NCBI GenBank assembly: GCA_004557735.1
Contig: SFFV01000012.1
Coordinates: forward strand, 1 to 64,000
DNA length: 64,000 bases
DNA from: Clostridiales bacterium
GTDB lineage: Bacteria > Bacillota > Clostridia > Oscillospirales > Oscillospiraceae
Direction: 5' to 3'
Position 1 is the first letter of the stretch. Every line of letters begins with the position of its first letter. The notes under the pieces are model-generated. The model did not search any database. It was given only the letters and a program-made list of their open reading frames with translations, and was not told the origin of the DNA. A program made the translations under genes and the position numbers. Below, piece after piece: positions 14,868 through 22,962 of the stretch.

Positions 14868-15868
14868 GCAAGTTCAAGATCGTTTTTGTCGATGACGTTA
14901 TGCCCATCACGGACGTGGAGAAGGACATCATCCACGGCTTCGGCTGTGAGATCACGCAGCACAGCGCATTCACCACGGAAGAGATCCTGTCGGTGGCGGC
15001 GGATGCCGACGCCATCATCACCGTAAGCGGCAAGTTCAACCGTGCCACCATCGAGGGGCTGAAGAACTGCAAGGTCATCTCTCGGTTCGGTCAGGGCTTC
15101 GACAACGTGGACGTCAAGGCCGCCACGGAAAAGGGCATCGTCGTCACCTACGTTCCCATCTATTGCCGGGAAGAGGTCGCCACGCTGGCTCTCACGCTGA
15201 TGCTCGCCTGCGAGCGCCGTCTTCTCATCGCAGACAAGACCGTCAAGGGCGGTCATTGGGTCAATGCGGCCAAATCTGTGGCCGGCGCCCGCAGCGTCAG
15301 CGCCAAGACCCTCGGCCTGATCGGTCTCGGCTCCATCCAGAAACAGCTTGTGAGTTATCTCAAGCCTTTCGGCGCAAAAATCGTGGCGTATGACCCGTAC
15401 ATCAACCGTGAGTTCTGCGCGGCCAACGGCATCGAGCCGGTGGAAAAGGACGAATTGCTGAAAATGTCCGACACCGTGTTCCTGCAGGTCCCGCTGATGG
15501 AGTCCACTTTCCACATGATTGCCGAGAAGGAACTCGCCGAAATGAAAGACGGCGCGATCCTCATCAACACCGGCCGCGGCGCTCTCGTCGACCAGCTGGC
15601 GCTGACGGAAGCGCTCAAGAGCGGCAAGCTTGCCGCCGCCGGTCTGGACGTTCTGGAGTTTGAGCCGCCCAGGGGCGACGAAGAGATCTTCCGGATGGAC
15701 AACGTCATCACCTCCGGACACATCGGCGCCGCCACCGCGGAGGCACTGATCCGACTGCGCACAGCTGTTGCCCAGAACGTGGTGGACGTGCTCAGCGGCA
15801 AGAAGCCCACGCTCGACTACGCCGGCATTGCCAACCCCGACGTTTTGAAAAACGTGACGCTGGCCTGA
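14864..15868 (+). CDS. D-isomer-specific 2-hydroxyacid dehydrogenase
   Basis: A 334-residue NAD(P)-dependent oxidoreductase of the D-2-hydroxyacid family (like PGDH and CtBP). Seen: the first contact SRFGQGFDNVDVKAA, the nucleotide fold VSAKTLGLIGLGSIQKQ (the usual second part is GRIG, so GSIQ is unusual), catalytic arginine in LINTGRGALVD, glutamate in GLDVLEFEPP and histidine in ITSGHIGAAT. In this operon it can connect a 2-hydroxy acid with the 2-oxo acid used by the oxidoreductase. Direction in the cell is not known: it could oxidise an imported hydroxy acid or remove surplus reducing power. It overlaps the previous gene by four bases. Confidence 0.88.
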   Translation: MSKFKIVFVDDVMPITDVEKDIIHGFGCEITQHSAFTTEEILSVAADADAIITVSGKFNRATIEGLKNCKVISRFGQGFDNVDVKAATEKGIVVTYVPIYCREEVATLALTLMLACERRLLIADKTVKGGHWVNAAKSVAGARSVSAKTLGLIGLGSIQKQLVSYLKPFGAKIVAYDPYINREFCAANGIEPVEKDELLKMSDTVFLQVPLMESTFHMIAEKELAEMKDGAILINTGRGALVDQLALTEALKSGKLAAAGLDVLEFEPPRGDEEIFRMDNVITSGHIGAATAEALIRLRTAVAQNVVDVLSGKKPTLDYAGIANPDVLKNVTLA

Positions 15869-15880
15869 CGGGAGGAAACC

Positions 15881-16810
15881 ATGAGCGAAAAAATCAAAAA
15901 TCTGGACGAATTGGAGCAGCTGGCGCTGAGTCGTCCCAAGCAGACCGTGGCTCTGGCAGCCGCCAACAGCGAGGAAGCGCTCCTCGCCGTTGAATACGCC
16001 CGGCAGAAGGGCATTCTGGATGCGCATCTTGTGGGCGATCTGGATCTTATGAAGCCCATCTGCGAGAAAAACGGCATCGACCTCGGAAACTATCAGGTCA
16101 CGGACGTGAAGGATCCCAAGGAAGCGGCGACCGCCGCCGTAGCGCTGATCCGCGAGGGCAAGGCGCACCTGCTGATGAAGGGGCTTGTGGAAACGAGCGA
16201 CTTTCTGCGCGCGGTGCTCAGCAGCGCCACCGGCATCCGCGGCACCGACCGCATGTGCGCACTCGTCGTGCTCGAATGCCGCGCTGTGGATAAGCTTCTG
16301 ATCCTCGGCGACGTGGGTGTGAACATCGCCCCCACGCTCGAAGAGAAGGCCAGCATCCTGAAGAGCTGCTTCTCCGTGGCGCGCGCCATGGGCATCGAGC
16401 ATCCCAAGGCCGCGGTGCTTTGCGCCAACGAGCATATCAAGGACAGCATGCCCTGCACCGTGGACGCCGGAAAGCTGGCCGAAATGGCTCGCAGCGGTGA
16501 GATCGACTGCATGGGCGGTACGGTGGACGGCCCCATCTCCATGGATATCGCCGTCAACGAGCACGCCGCGCGGATCAAAAAATATCCGGGAAACATTCAG
16601 GGCGACGCGGACATTCTGTTGGTACCCGATCTGGAGGCCGGCAACATTCTGGTCAAGGGCCTCATGTATCTCAGCGGTGACGTGAGAGTTGCCGGTGTCG
16701 CCATGGGTGCCAAAGTCCCCCTGATCCAGACCTCCCGCGGAGACGATCACGATACCAAGTATTACTCCATCGTGCTCTCCAGCTTGGTCAGCCAATATCA
16801 GAACGGGTAA
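15881..16810 (+). CDS. ptb: phosphate butyryltransferase-like enzyme
   Basis: A 309-residue protein of the PTA/PTB family that exchanges CoA for phosphate on butyryl-CoA or branched acyl-CoAs. Seen: TVALAAANSEEALLAVEYA, the LLMKGLVETSDFLRAVL segment, the DVGVNIAPTLEEKASIL stretch, and near the end NILVKGLMYLSGDVRVAGV with GAKVPLIQTSRGD. The length equals that of clostridial Ptb. The start at 15881 has GACGGGAGGAAACC before it. It stands between the acyl-CoA-making oxidoreductase and two kinases, so it supplies acyl phosphate for ATP formation. Confidence 0.92.
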   Translation: MSEKIKNLDELEQLALSRPKQTVALAAANSEEALLAVEYARQKGILDAHLVGDLDLMKPICEKNGIDLGNYQVTDVKDPKEAATAAVALIREGKAHLLMKGLVETSDFLRAVLSSATGIRGTDRMCALVVLECRAVDKLLILGDVGVNIAPTLEEKASILKSCFSVARAMGIEHPKAAVLCANEHIKDSMPCTVDAGKLAEMARSGEIDCMGGTVDGPISMDIAVNEHAARIKKYPGNIQGDADILLVPDLEAGNILVKGLMYLSGDVRVAGVAMGAKVPLIQTSRGDDHDTKYYSIVLSSLVSQYQNG

Positions 16811-16820
16811 GGAGCGCCGC

Positions 16821-17831
16821 ATGGGAAAAAGCCTGATTCTTTCTCTTCAAAACGGAAAGCTGGCCGCGGCCGTGCAGGACGGCGCCGCCGTCCGCGGGGA
16901 AGCCCTCTTTCCGCTGGAAGAGGATCACAGTGCCGAGATCGCGGCAATGGCGGCGGGAGCAAAATTCGCTCTCTGTCCGGGCGGCGTTCTCCGTCCGCTC
17001 TCAGCCGGGGTCTACGCTCTGGACGCCGCCGCTCTGGCGGACGCGCGGGAAAACCGCTTCGGCCCCGCTCCTGCCAACCGGGTGATGGAGCGCTGCGCCG
17101 AGACGGCGGAGCGCATGGGCATCCCCGCTTATTTTACGGAAGCCATGTCCGTCGATGAGCTGCTGCCCCTGAATCGGATCCGCAGCCACGCGGAGGTCCA
17201 CAAGTACAGCCGCGGCTTCCGCAGCGAGCACTTCGCCGCCATGGAAGCGGCGCTCGGCGATATCCGCCCGGAGGACGGGAATTACATCGTCGCGTGGATC
17301 GACGATCTCACCAGCGTGGGAGCCTATCAGCGCGGCCGGTGTCTCGACATCAACGACTGCATCGGAGCCGAGGGTCCCATGGGCTTCACTTCCTCCGGTG
17401 ACGTACCGTGCGCGCAGCTGGCGAAGTATTTCGCCGCCGGCCCCATGAACTATGAAGAGCTGCAGGAGCAGCTTCTCTGCCGCAGCGGTCTGCTGCAGTA
17501 TCTGGGGACCGCGGAGCCGGAAGCGGTCGACGAACGCTGCACCGGAGAGCCGGAGAGCGCCGCCGTTGCGGACGCCATGGTCTACCAGATCGCCAAGTGG
17601 ATCGGCAGCTCGGCCCTAGCGCTGCATGGCGAGGTCGACGGCATTATCATCGCCGGAAAGGCGGTCCGCTGCCGGTATCTGATGGACGGCATCCGGCGGA
17701 AGGCGGAGCGTATCGCGCCCATCATCGCCGTGAACGACATTCATATGGACCGCTGGCTGGGCCGGCAGGCCATGCGTTTGGGGAGCTTTGCATCCCCGGT
17801 GAAGACCTACGGAAGGGAGGACGCGGAATGA
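16821..17831 (+). CDS. degenerate butyrate kinase-like protein
   Basis: A 336-residue ASKHA-fold protein that aligns end to end with the butyrate kinase encoded next. For example, RGRCLDINDCIGAEGPMGF corresponds to KGRCVDNTFGSGGDGPFSP in the kinase, SGLLQYLGT to SGLVSYLGT, and GEVDGIIIAGKAVRCRYLMD to the kinase C-terminus. Key catalytic parts are not kept: the N-terminal NPGSTSTR phosphate loop is SLQNGKLAAA, the FHALNEK segment is absent or reads SRGFRSEHF, and the HLGSGIS loop reads AWIDDLTSVGA. It therefore probably cannot phosphorylate and may pair with the active kinase. The start at 16821 has AAGGAGCGCC before it; the end overlaps buk by four bases. Confidence 0.8.
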   Translation: MGKSLILSLQNGKLAAAVQDGAAVRGEALFPLEEDHSAEIAAMAAGAKFALCPGGVLRPLSAGVYALDAAALADARENRFGPAPANRVMERCAETAERMGIPAYFTEAMSVDELLPLNRIRSHAEVHKYSRGFRSEHFAAMEAALGDIRPEDGNYIVAWIDDLTSVGAYQRGRCLDINDCIGAEGPMGFTSSGDVPCAQLAKYFAAGPMNYEELQEQLLCRSGLLQYLGTAEPEAVDERCTGEPESAAVADAMVYQIAKWIGSSALALHGEVDGIIIAGKAVRCRYLMDGIRRKAERIAPIIAVNDIHMDRWLGRQAMRLGSFASPVKTYGREDAE

Positions 17832-18892
17832 AGATCCTTTGCATCAATCCCGGGTCCACTTCCACCCGGATTGCCGTTTTCGATGAGGACAAAAAAGTTT
17901 TCATCACCAACATCACCCACGCCAACGAGGATCTCGAAAAGATGGGGGATGTGCAGGGGCAGCTGGAGTACCGCTACGATATGATCGCCGACACCCTGCG
18001 GGAAAACGGCATTTCGGTATCCGACATGGATGCCGTGGTCGGCCGCGGCGGCGCACTGCGCCCGATGGGCGGCGGCATCTTCTCCATCAACGAGGCGATG
18101 CTTGCCGACTGCCGCAGCGGAAAGTACTCGGAGCATCCCTCCAACTTGGGATGCCAGCTGGCAAAGCGCTTCGCCGACGGAGCGGGCATTCCCAGCTTTG
18201 TGGTCGATCCTCCGCTGGTGGACGAGTTCGACGAGTGCTCCCGGTATTCCGGCTTTGAGCCGATCCGGCGGATCAGTGCGTTCCACGCGCTCAACGAGAA
18301 GATCGTGGCGCGCTACATTGCCCAGAAGCTGGAACGTCCTCTGGAGGAGCTGAATCTCATTACCGTCCATCTGGGCAGCGGCATTTCCGTCACGGCCCAC
18401 CGAAAGGGACGCTGTGTGGACAACACCTTCGGCTCCGGCGGCGACGGCCCCTTCTCTCCGGAACGGGCCGGGCGGATGCCGGTGCTGGAGCTTGCTAGGC
18501 GGATGAGTAAAAGCCCCGAGAGCAAAAACCCCGCCGCATGGAAAAAGTTTTTCTCCAAGCAGAGCGGTCTGGTCTCCTATCTCGGCACCAACGATGTGCT
18601 GAAGATCACCGAGCGGATGGAGTCCGGCGATGCGCTGGCCAAGGATCTGCTCGACGGCATGGCGCACATGATTGCCCGGGAGATCGCGGCGTATGCCGCG
18701 GGTCTCGAATGGCAGGTGGACGGCATCGGCATCACCGGCGCCATCGCCCGCAGCGGTTATATCGTGGGCATCCTTCAGCGGGAGACCGCATTCATCGCGG
18801 AAAGTTTCGTATTCCCCGGCGAATTTGAAATGGAGGGTCTGGCGGACGGCGGTCTGCGGGCGCTGCGGGGAGAAGAAGTAAAAGAGTATTAA
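17828..18892 (+). CDS. buk: butyrate kinase
   Basis: A 354-residue member of the acetate/butyrate kinase family that makes ATP from an acyl phosphate. Seen: CINPGSTSTRIAVF at the N-terminus (phosphate-binding loop), GRGGALRPMGGGIF, the ISAFHALNEKIVARY histidine segment, TVHLGSGISVTAHRKGR (adenosine/phosphate loop) and GIGITGAIARSGYIVGIL. Length is normal for Buk. Its ATG at 17828 overlaps the stop codon of the degenerate homologue (ATGA), so both are made together. The acyl group may be branched, given the VOR-type oxidoreductase in the operon. Confidence 0.94.
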   Translation: MKILCINPGSTSTRIAVFDEDKKVFITNITHANEDLEKMGDVQGQLEYRYDMIADTLRENGISVSDMDAVVGRGGALRPMGGGIFSINEAMLADCRSGKYSEHPSNLGCQLAKRFADGAGIPSFVVDPPLVDEFDECSRYSGFEPIRRISAFHALNEKIVARYIAQKLERPLEELNLITVHLGSGISVTAHRKGRCVDNTFGSGGDGPFSPERAGRMPVLELARRMSKSPESKNPAAWKKFFSKQSGLVSYLGTNDVLKITERMESGDALAKDLLDGMAHMIAREIAAYAAGLEWQVDGIGITGAIARSGYIVGILQRETAFIAESFVFPGEFEMEGLADGGLRALRGEEVKEY

Positions 18893-18903
18893 GGAGGCGC
18901 AGA

Positions 18904-19452
18904 ATGAAAGTTCTCGAAAAAATACTGTTCGCCGGCTTCGGCGGCCAGGGCATCCTTTCCATCGGAAAGATCTTTGCCGACGCCTGCATTGAAAACGACA
19001 TGCAGGCTTCCTGGCTGCCTTCCTACGGCCCGGAGATGCGCGGCGGCACCTGCAACTGCCTAGTGGCGGTTTCCAACGAGCCGGTGCTCAGCCCATACTT
19101 TGTGCGTCCCACCGACGCCATCATCATGAATCAGGCTTCGATGGAGCGCTTTTTGAAGACCCTCGACACCGCCAAGGTGGTGGTGATCAACACCTCGCTC
19201 GTGGAGTTGACGTCTGAGATGGAGAAGGTGCTGGAGAATGTGAAGCTCGTCCGCGTGGACGCGACCAACATCGCCATTGAGCTCGGCTCGGTCAAGTGTG
19301 CCAATATGGTGATGCTGGGCGCTTACGCCAAGGGCAGCGCGGCGCTGAGTCTGGACGATCTGAAGAAGAGCATCACTAGGAAATTCGCCAAGAAACCAGC
19401 GATGGTGGAGATGAATCTGCAGGCGCTGGACAGAGGCTATCAGCTGGCCTGA
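18904..19452 (+). CDS. vorC: 2-oxoacid:ferredoxin oxidoreductase, gamma subunit
   Basis: A 182-residue protein of the gamma domain (domain III) family. Seen: KILFAGFGGQGILSIGKIFA at the start, then SYGPEMRGGTCNCLVAVSN, both typical. The start at 18904 follows TAAGGAGGCGCAGA. Subunit genes alpha and beta are five genes upstream, with the dehydrogenase, Ptb and kinases in between. This split order is unusual and argues that the whole set acts as one pathway. Confidence 0.92.
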   Translation: MKVLEKILFAGFGGQGILSIGKIFADACIENDMQASWLPSYGPEMRGGTCNCLVAVSNEPVLSPYFVRPTDAIIMNQASMERFLKTLDTAKVVVINTSLVELTSEMEKVLENVKLVRVDATNIAIELGSVKCANMVMLGAYAKGSAALSLDDLKKSITRKFAKKPAMVEMNLQALDRGYQLA

Positions 19453-19490
19453 CCGGCCGCGAAATCAAAAAACAAGGAGATGTGTACCAC

Positions 19491-19706
19491 ATGACACATG
19501 CTGTTGTTGACAAGAACTACTGCAAGGGCTGCCTCCGCTGCATAGAGGTCTGCCCCAAGGACTGTCTCGGTCTCTCCGGGCTCACTAACCAGCACGGATA
19601 CGACTATGTAGAGTTCAAGGAAGGCTCCCCCTGCATCGCCTGCGGTCTCTGCTATACGGTTTGCCCGGACGTGGCGATCACCGTTTATAAGGAAGTCGCG
19701 GACTAA
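19491..19706 (+). CDS. vorD: 2-oxoacid:ferredoxin oxidoreductase, ferredoxin-like delta subunit
   Basis: A 71-residue double-cluster ferredoxin. The cysteine motifs are CKGCLRCIEVCPKDC and CIACGLCYTVCPD, each for one [4Fe-4S] cluster, which pass electrons from the TPP site to free ferredoxin. The ATG at 19491 is used because AAGGAG lies 11 bases before it; a GTG at 19482 would be too close. It ends the enzyme part of the operon; a gap of 105 bases with a purine-rich ribosome site follows before the transporter. Confidence 0.92.
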   Translation: MTHAVVDKNYCKGCLRCIEVCPKDCLGLSGLTNQHGYDYVEFKEGSPCIACGLCYTVCPDVAITVYKEVAD

Positions 19707-19811
19707 ACCGTTTCCCCGCACCGCGCCGAACCGGGAAAAGGAACGGTCCGGCACGGCAGCCCCCATATACGAAAAAAAGAGAAAAGAGAAAAAACTAAAG
19801 GAGAGAGCTCT

Positions 19812-20933
19812 ATGAACAAGAAAACCACTTCCAAAGCGGCGGGATTCGGTATTGCTTCCGTCTGGTTCGGCAGTCATTGCGGCGGCGGCTTCGCCACCGG
19901 TACGCTGGCGGCCAACTACTACGTCAAGTACGGCGCGTGGGCGCTGTTCATGCCCCTGATTGCTCTGGCCATCATGGTGGTGGTCGTAGTGATCCAGTGG
20001 GAGGTCTGCCGGTCCAACAAGGTCTACAACTACCGCAGCTTCGGCGACGTGCTCTACCGCCCTCAGCAGAAGATATGGAGTACGGTCTTTGAGATCATGT
20101 TCGTAGTGGACGTTATCATGGCGCTGGCCATCGTCTGCTCGAGCGCCGGCAACCTGATCATGGGCTTCCTGCCCGTGCCTTACATCGTGGCCGTGGCTCT
20201 GTTCGTGATCCTCATCGTGCTCCTCACCATGTTCGGCACCAAGTTCCTGATGCGTATCGGCACCGTGCTGAGCGTCGTGCTAATTGCCTGCCTCACCATC
20301 ACCTCTGTTGCGAGCCTTTCCGTTAACACGGAGAACTTCCACCATGTCGTGTCCACCTGGGAGACCGGCGGCTTCGGCTTCGGCAAGGCTCTCTGGTCCG
20401 CCATTCTCTACGCCTCGTTCCAGTGCGCGTGCCTCGCGACCACCCACAGTCTCACGGAAGAGCTTCCCGACCGCAAGAGCGTGATTTGGGCCGGTATCTT
20501 CGGCTTCCTGCTCAACGGCACCATGATGCTCCTGACCGCCTACATGCTGCTGAGCTACTACCCCAACTGCATTGGCAGCAATCTGCCGGTCTTCGAGATC
20601 CTTACTACAAAGTTCAACTCTCCCTTCCTGCTGGCGGCCTATTCTCTGGCGCTGTTCCTTGCGCTAGTCACTACCGCCATCACCTGCTCCAGCGCGCTGA
20701 CCGCCCGTGCGGAGGTCCTGACCGCCCGCTGGATCAAGAACATCACCACCAACCGCTTCATCTGCAATCTGGTCGTCATGATCGTGGGCTTCTGCGTGGC
20801 GCAGTTCGGCCTGCTGGCAATCCTGAACAAGGGCTATTCCTTCATCGGATACATCTGCATCCCGCTTGTGATCCTGCCCACGCTGATCATCGGGCCGCGC
20901 CGCATCCGCAAGGAAGAGACCCTCGAAAAGTGA
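19812..20933 (+). CDS. YkvI-like membrane transporter
   Basis: A 373-residue protein with about ten hydrophobic segments. The N-terminus SVWFGSHCGGGFATGTLAAN has the glycine-rich unwound helix typical of APC-superfamily carriers (YkvI family). No member of this group is well characterised for substrate. The start at 19812 has CTAAAGGAGAGAGCTCT before it. As the last gene before the terminator at 20961, it is the likely importer of the acid used by the pathway or the exporter of its product. Which of the two cannot be told. Confidence 0.82.
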   Translation: MNKKTTSKAAGFGIASVWFGSHCGGGFATGTLAANYYVKYGAWALFMPLIALAIMVVVVVIQWEVCRSNKVYNYRSFGDVLYRPQQKIWSTVFEIMFVVDVIMALAIVCSSAGNLIMGFLPVPYIVAVALFVILIVLLTMFGTKFLMRIGTVLSVVLIACLTITSVASLSVNTENFHHVVSTWETGGFGFGKALWSAILYASFQCACLATTHSLTEELPDRKSVIWAGIFGFLLNGTMMLLTAYMLLSYYPNCIGSNLPVFEILTTKFNSPFLLAAYSLALFLALVTTAITCSSALTARAEVLTARWIKNITTNRFICNLVVMIVGFCVAQFGLLAILNKGYSFIGYICIPLVILPTLIIGPRRIRKEETLEK

Positions 20934-20960
20934 TCCCCTGTCCCAATTTGCACTGAGAAA

Positions 20961-21001
20961 CCGGTCCGTCCGAAATACCGCCGGACGGACCGGCGTTTTT
21001 C
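20961..21001 (+). terminator. terminator of the 2-oxoacid operon
   Basis: CCGGTCCGTCCG (20961-20972) pairs perfectly with CGGACGGACCGG (20982-20993), then GCGTTTTT. Strong. Confidence 0.9.
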
Positions 21002-21019
21002 CCCGAAAGAGAGGACCCA

Positions 21020-22186
21020 ATGAAAGAAAGAAATCGTTATTTTGTCCTAGCTATGGCAGCAGTGACCAATTTCTGCTACGGCTGTGCCTATATCTGGACG
21101 GTGTTCCAGCCGGAAGCGAAGCTGCGTTTCGGTCTGGAGAATGCCGCCGCCAACCGACCCTTTGCCTTTTTCATGCTGAGCTTTACGCTTGGCGGCGTAC
21201 TCAGCGGCAAACTGCAGCAGCACGTTGCCCCCCGTCTGGTGGTGCTGGGCAGCAATCTTCTGATGTGTCTGGGCTTCGTTTTGACGGCGTTCGTCCCGGT
21301 GGAGCATCCGGCCCTGCTGACGGTCACTTACGGTATCCTCAGCGGCTTCGGCGCGGGCGCGGCCTACAATGCGCTCGTGGCACTGGTGCAGAAGTGGTTC
21401 CCGGACCGCCGCGGTCTCGTCACTGGCATCACCATCTGCTCGGCCGGCGCGTCGGGGCTTATCATGACGCCGCTGTGCAACGGCTGCATCAAGTCTCTGA
21501 GCTTTTCCGGGGCAATGCTGGTGGTCGCCGGGCTGTATCTGGTGCTCGGATGCCTCTGCGGTTCGCTCGTGACTGCGCCTCCGGCGGGTTATATGGCCGA
21601 CTACCACCCCACCCATGTGGCTGTCAGCTCCCGGCAGTACAGCGCCGGGGAAATGATGCGCACCCGGCAGTTTTATCTCATTACGTTCGCCTATATGTTC
21701 GCCCTACCGGCCTACTTCCTCATCAATCCGATGATGAAGTCGCTGGGTGTGGAGCGCGGGCTGAGCGAAGCGCAGGCCGTGGCCGGCGTCATGGCTGCGG
21801 CGCTGCTGAACGTTGCCGGACGGCTGCTGGTGCCATGGATCTCCGACCGACTGGGGCGTAAACCCATGCTGGTGGTGCTCTTTGTGGTGAATATTGCCGC
21901 CATCGCCGGGCTGATCTACGCCCGCGGAGCGCTCTTCCTCGCGTTGGTGGTCTGCATCGCGTTCGCCTACGGCGGCTACTGCGCGATATATCCGGTCGTC
22001 ACCGCCGATTATTTCGGATCGAAGAACGCCGGTCTCAACTATGGCATCGTGATGACGGGCTGCGGCATTGTGTCGGTGCTCTGTCCGTTTTTAACGGCCG
22101 TCGGCAATGCGTTCTCCTTTGTCACGGCGGCAATCTGCTCCGTGCTGGGCATCGTGCTGACGCTCGTGCTGCGAAAGCCGGAGTGA
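21020..22186 (+). CDS. MFS transporter, OFA (oxalate/formate antiporter) type
   Basis: A 388-residue protein with 12 predicted membrane segments. Seen: NFCYGCAYIWTVFQPEAKLR at the start, and the OFA-type SGFGAGAAYNALVALVQKWF followed by PDRRGLVTGITI. A second conserved loop, ISDRLGRKPMLVV, starts the C-terminal half. OFA carriers exchange small carboxylates. The start at 21020 follows GAGAGGACCCA. No separate promoter is seen after the terminator at 20961, so expression would depend on read-through or an unseen promoter. It is the last gene of the island before insertion-sequence debris. Confidence 0.88.
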   Translation: MKERNRYFVLAMAAVTNFCYGCAYIWTVFQPEAKLRFGLENAAANRPFAFFMLSFTLGGVLSGKLQQHVAPRLVVLGSNLLMCLGFVLTAFVPVEHPALLTVTYGILSGFGAGAAYNALVALVQKWFPDRRGLVTGITICSAGASGLIMTPLCNGCIKSLSFSGAMLVVAGLYLVLGCLCGSLVTAPPAGYMADYHPTHVAVSSRQYSAGEMMRTRQFYLITFAYMFALPAYFLINPMMKSLGVERGLSEAQAVAGVMAAALLNVAGRLLVPWISDRLGRKPMLVVLFVVNIAAIAGLIYARGALFLALVVCIAFAYGGYCAIYPVVTADYFGSKNAGLNYGIVMTGCGIVSVLCPFLTAVGNAFSFVTAAICSVLGIVLTLVLRKPE

Positions 22187-22204
22187 TCGTGCGCGCCTGT
22201 CAAT

Positions 22205-22246
22205 AAAAACCGCGGAAGCCGGGTATAGCCCAGCTCCGCGGTTTTT
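22205..22246 (+). terminator. terminator of the MFS gene
   Basis: AAAAACCGCGGA (22205-22216) pairs with TCCGCGGTTTTT (22235-22246) and may work in both directions. Confidence 0.9.
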
Positions 22247-22255
22247 GGATACCGA

Positions 22256-22500
22256 AAACCACGCGTTAGACGCGTGGTTCAAAAGAGCCTTTGGCGATGA
22301 GGGAGACAAAAAAACTCCTTTTGCTTTAGAATAAGCGTGCGGTCTGCCAACTGCACTTAAAAAGCAAAAGGAGGGCATTCAGAATAAGCCTGAATGACAT
22401 AAACAGTTTATCTCATACGAAGTGGAATTGCAAATATCACATAGTGTTTGCGCCGAAATACCGAAGAAAGGTATTCTACAAAGAGAAGCGTGCGGCAAGT
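22256..22500 (+). mobile_element. IS200/IS605-like left-end remnant
   Basis: Starts with the subterminal hairpin AACCACGCG-TTAGA-CGCGTGGTT (about 22258-22281), typical of IS200-group left ends. A second inverted repeat follows: CTCCTTTTGCTTT (22314-22326) with AAAGCAAAAGGAG (22361-22373), which buries the ribosome site in the manner known for IS200. The Y1 transposase coding region begins after that and is cut off near 22500. The right end is missing. Confidence 0.75.
22387..22500 (+). pseudogene. IS200-type Y1 transposase (TnpA), N-terminal fragment
   Basis: The frame from 22387 reads SLNDINSLSHTKWNCKYHIV and then FAPKYRRKVFYKEKRAA. This is the start of the IS200/IS605 TnpA family (HTKWxCKYHIVFxPKYRRK). 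Similarity ends at about codon 38, and the catalytic His-X-His and tyrosine regions are absent. A start codon is not obvious. The fragment is dead. Confidence 0.8.
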
Positions 22501-22628
22501 AACAATCCCTGCGCAGCTGGTAGACCGTATTACACGTTTACGCGTTACGCGAGGAACAGAGGGCTTTGCCCGCATAGGAAGAACCCCCCGGTTTTTGAAC
22601 AGAACCAGTAAAACAGGACAATAGACAA

Positions 22629-22670
22629 AATCCCCCCTGATGTAGGATAATAAGTACATCAGGGGGGATT
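22629..22670 (+). repeat. 16-bp perfect inverted repeat in the IS3 leader
   Basis: AATCCCCCCTGATGTA (22629-22644) and TACATCAGGGGGGATT (22655-22670). The right arm includes the G-rich ribosome site of orfA (ATG at 22675), so transcripts entering from outside would fold and hide it. Confidence 0.85.
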
Positions 22671-22674
22671 CATT

Positions 22675-22962
22675 ATGAGCAAACGAAGATACACCAATAT
22701 GCAGGATCTACTACCGACCATAGAAAAGATGTTAGAATCAGGGAAGAGCCACAGGGAAATTGAAGCGGAACTTGGCTTGGAGGGAGACCGTCCGGTTCAC
22801 AATCTGCTGAAGCGGCAACGCAAAAAAGCCGCCAAGGGTGCGCCGAAGTTTCGTGGCAGGAAGCCTGCAAAGACGCTGCAGGAATATAAGTATGAGAATA
22901 AGCGGCTCAAGATGGAAGTGAAATTACTGCAGGATTTTCTGCAGTCCACAGAAAGGAAGTGA
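22675..22962 (+). CDS. IS3-family transposase OrfA
   Basis: A 95-residue protein with a helix-turn-helix (PTIEKMLESGKSHREIEAEL then GLEGDRPVHNLLKRQ) and a C-terminal leucine-zipper-like helix (YENKRLKMEVKLLQDFLQ). It is the DNA-binding part of an IS3 transposase. It looks complete. Its stop overlaps a GTG start for orfB (22959), whose frame is broken soon after. With no functional OrfB it can only act as an end-binding protein or repressor. Confidence 0.9.
   Translation: MSKRRYTNMQDLLPTIEKMLESGKSHREIEAELGLEGDRPVHNLLKRQRKKAAKGAPKFRGRKPAKTLQEYKYENKRLKMEVKLLQDFLQSTERK

Noticed and set aside
14819..16822. Minus-strand open frame opposite the dehydrogenase and ptb genes
   Set aside because: Shadow frame; no promoter, ribosome site or recognisable domain, while both plus-strand genes are certain.
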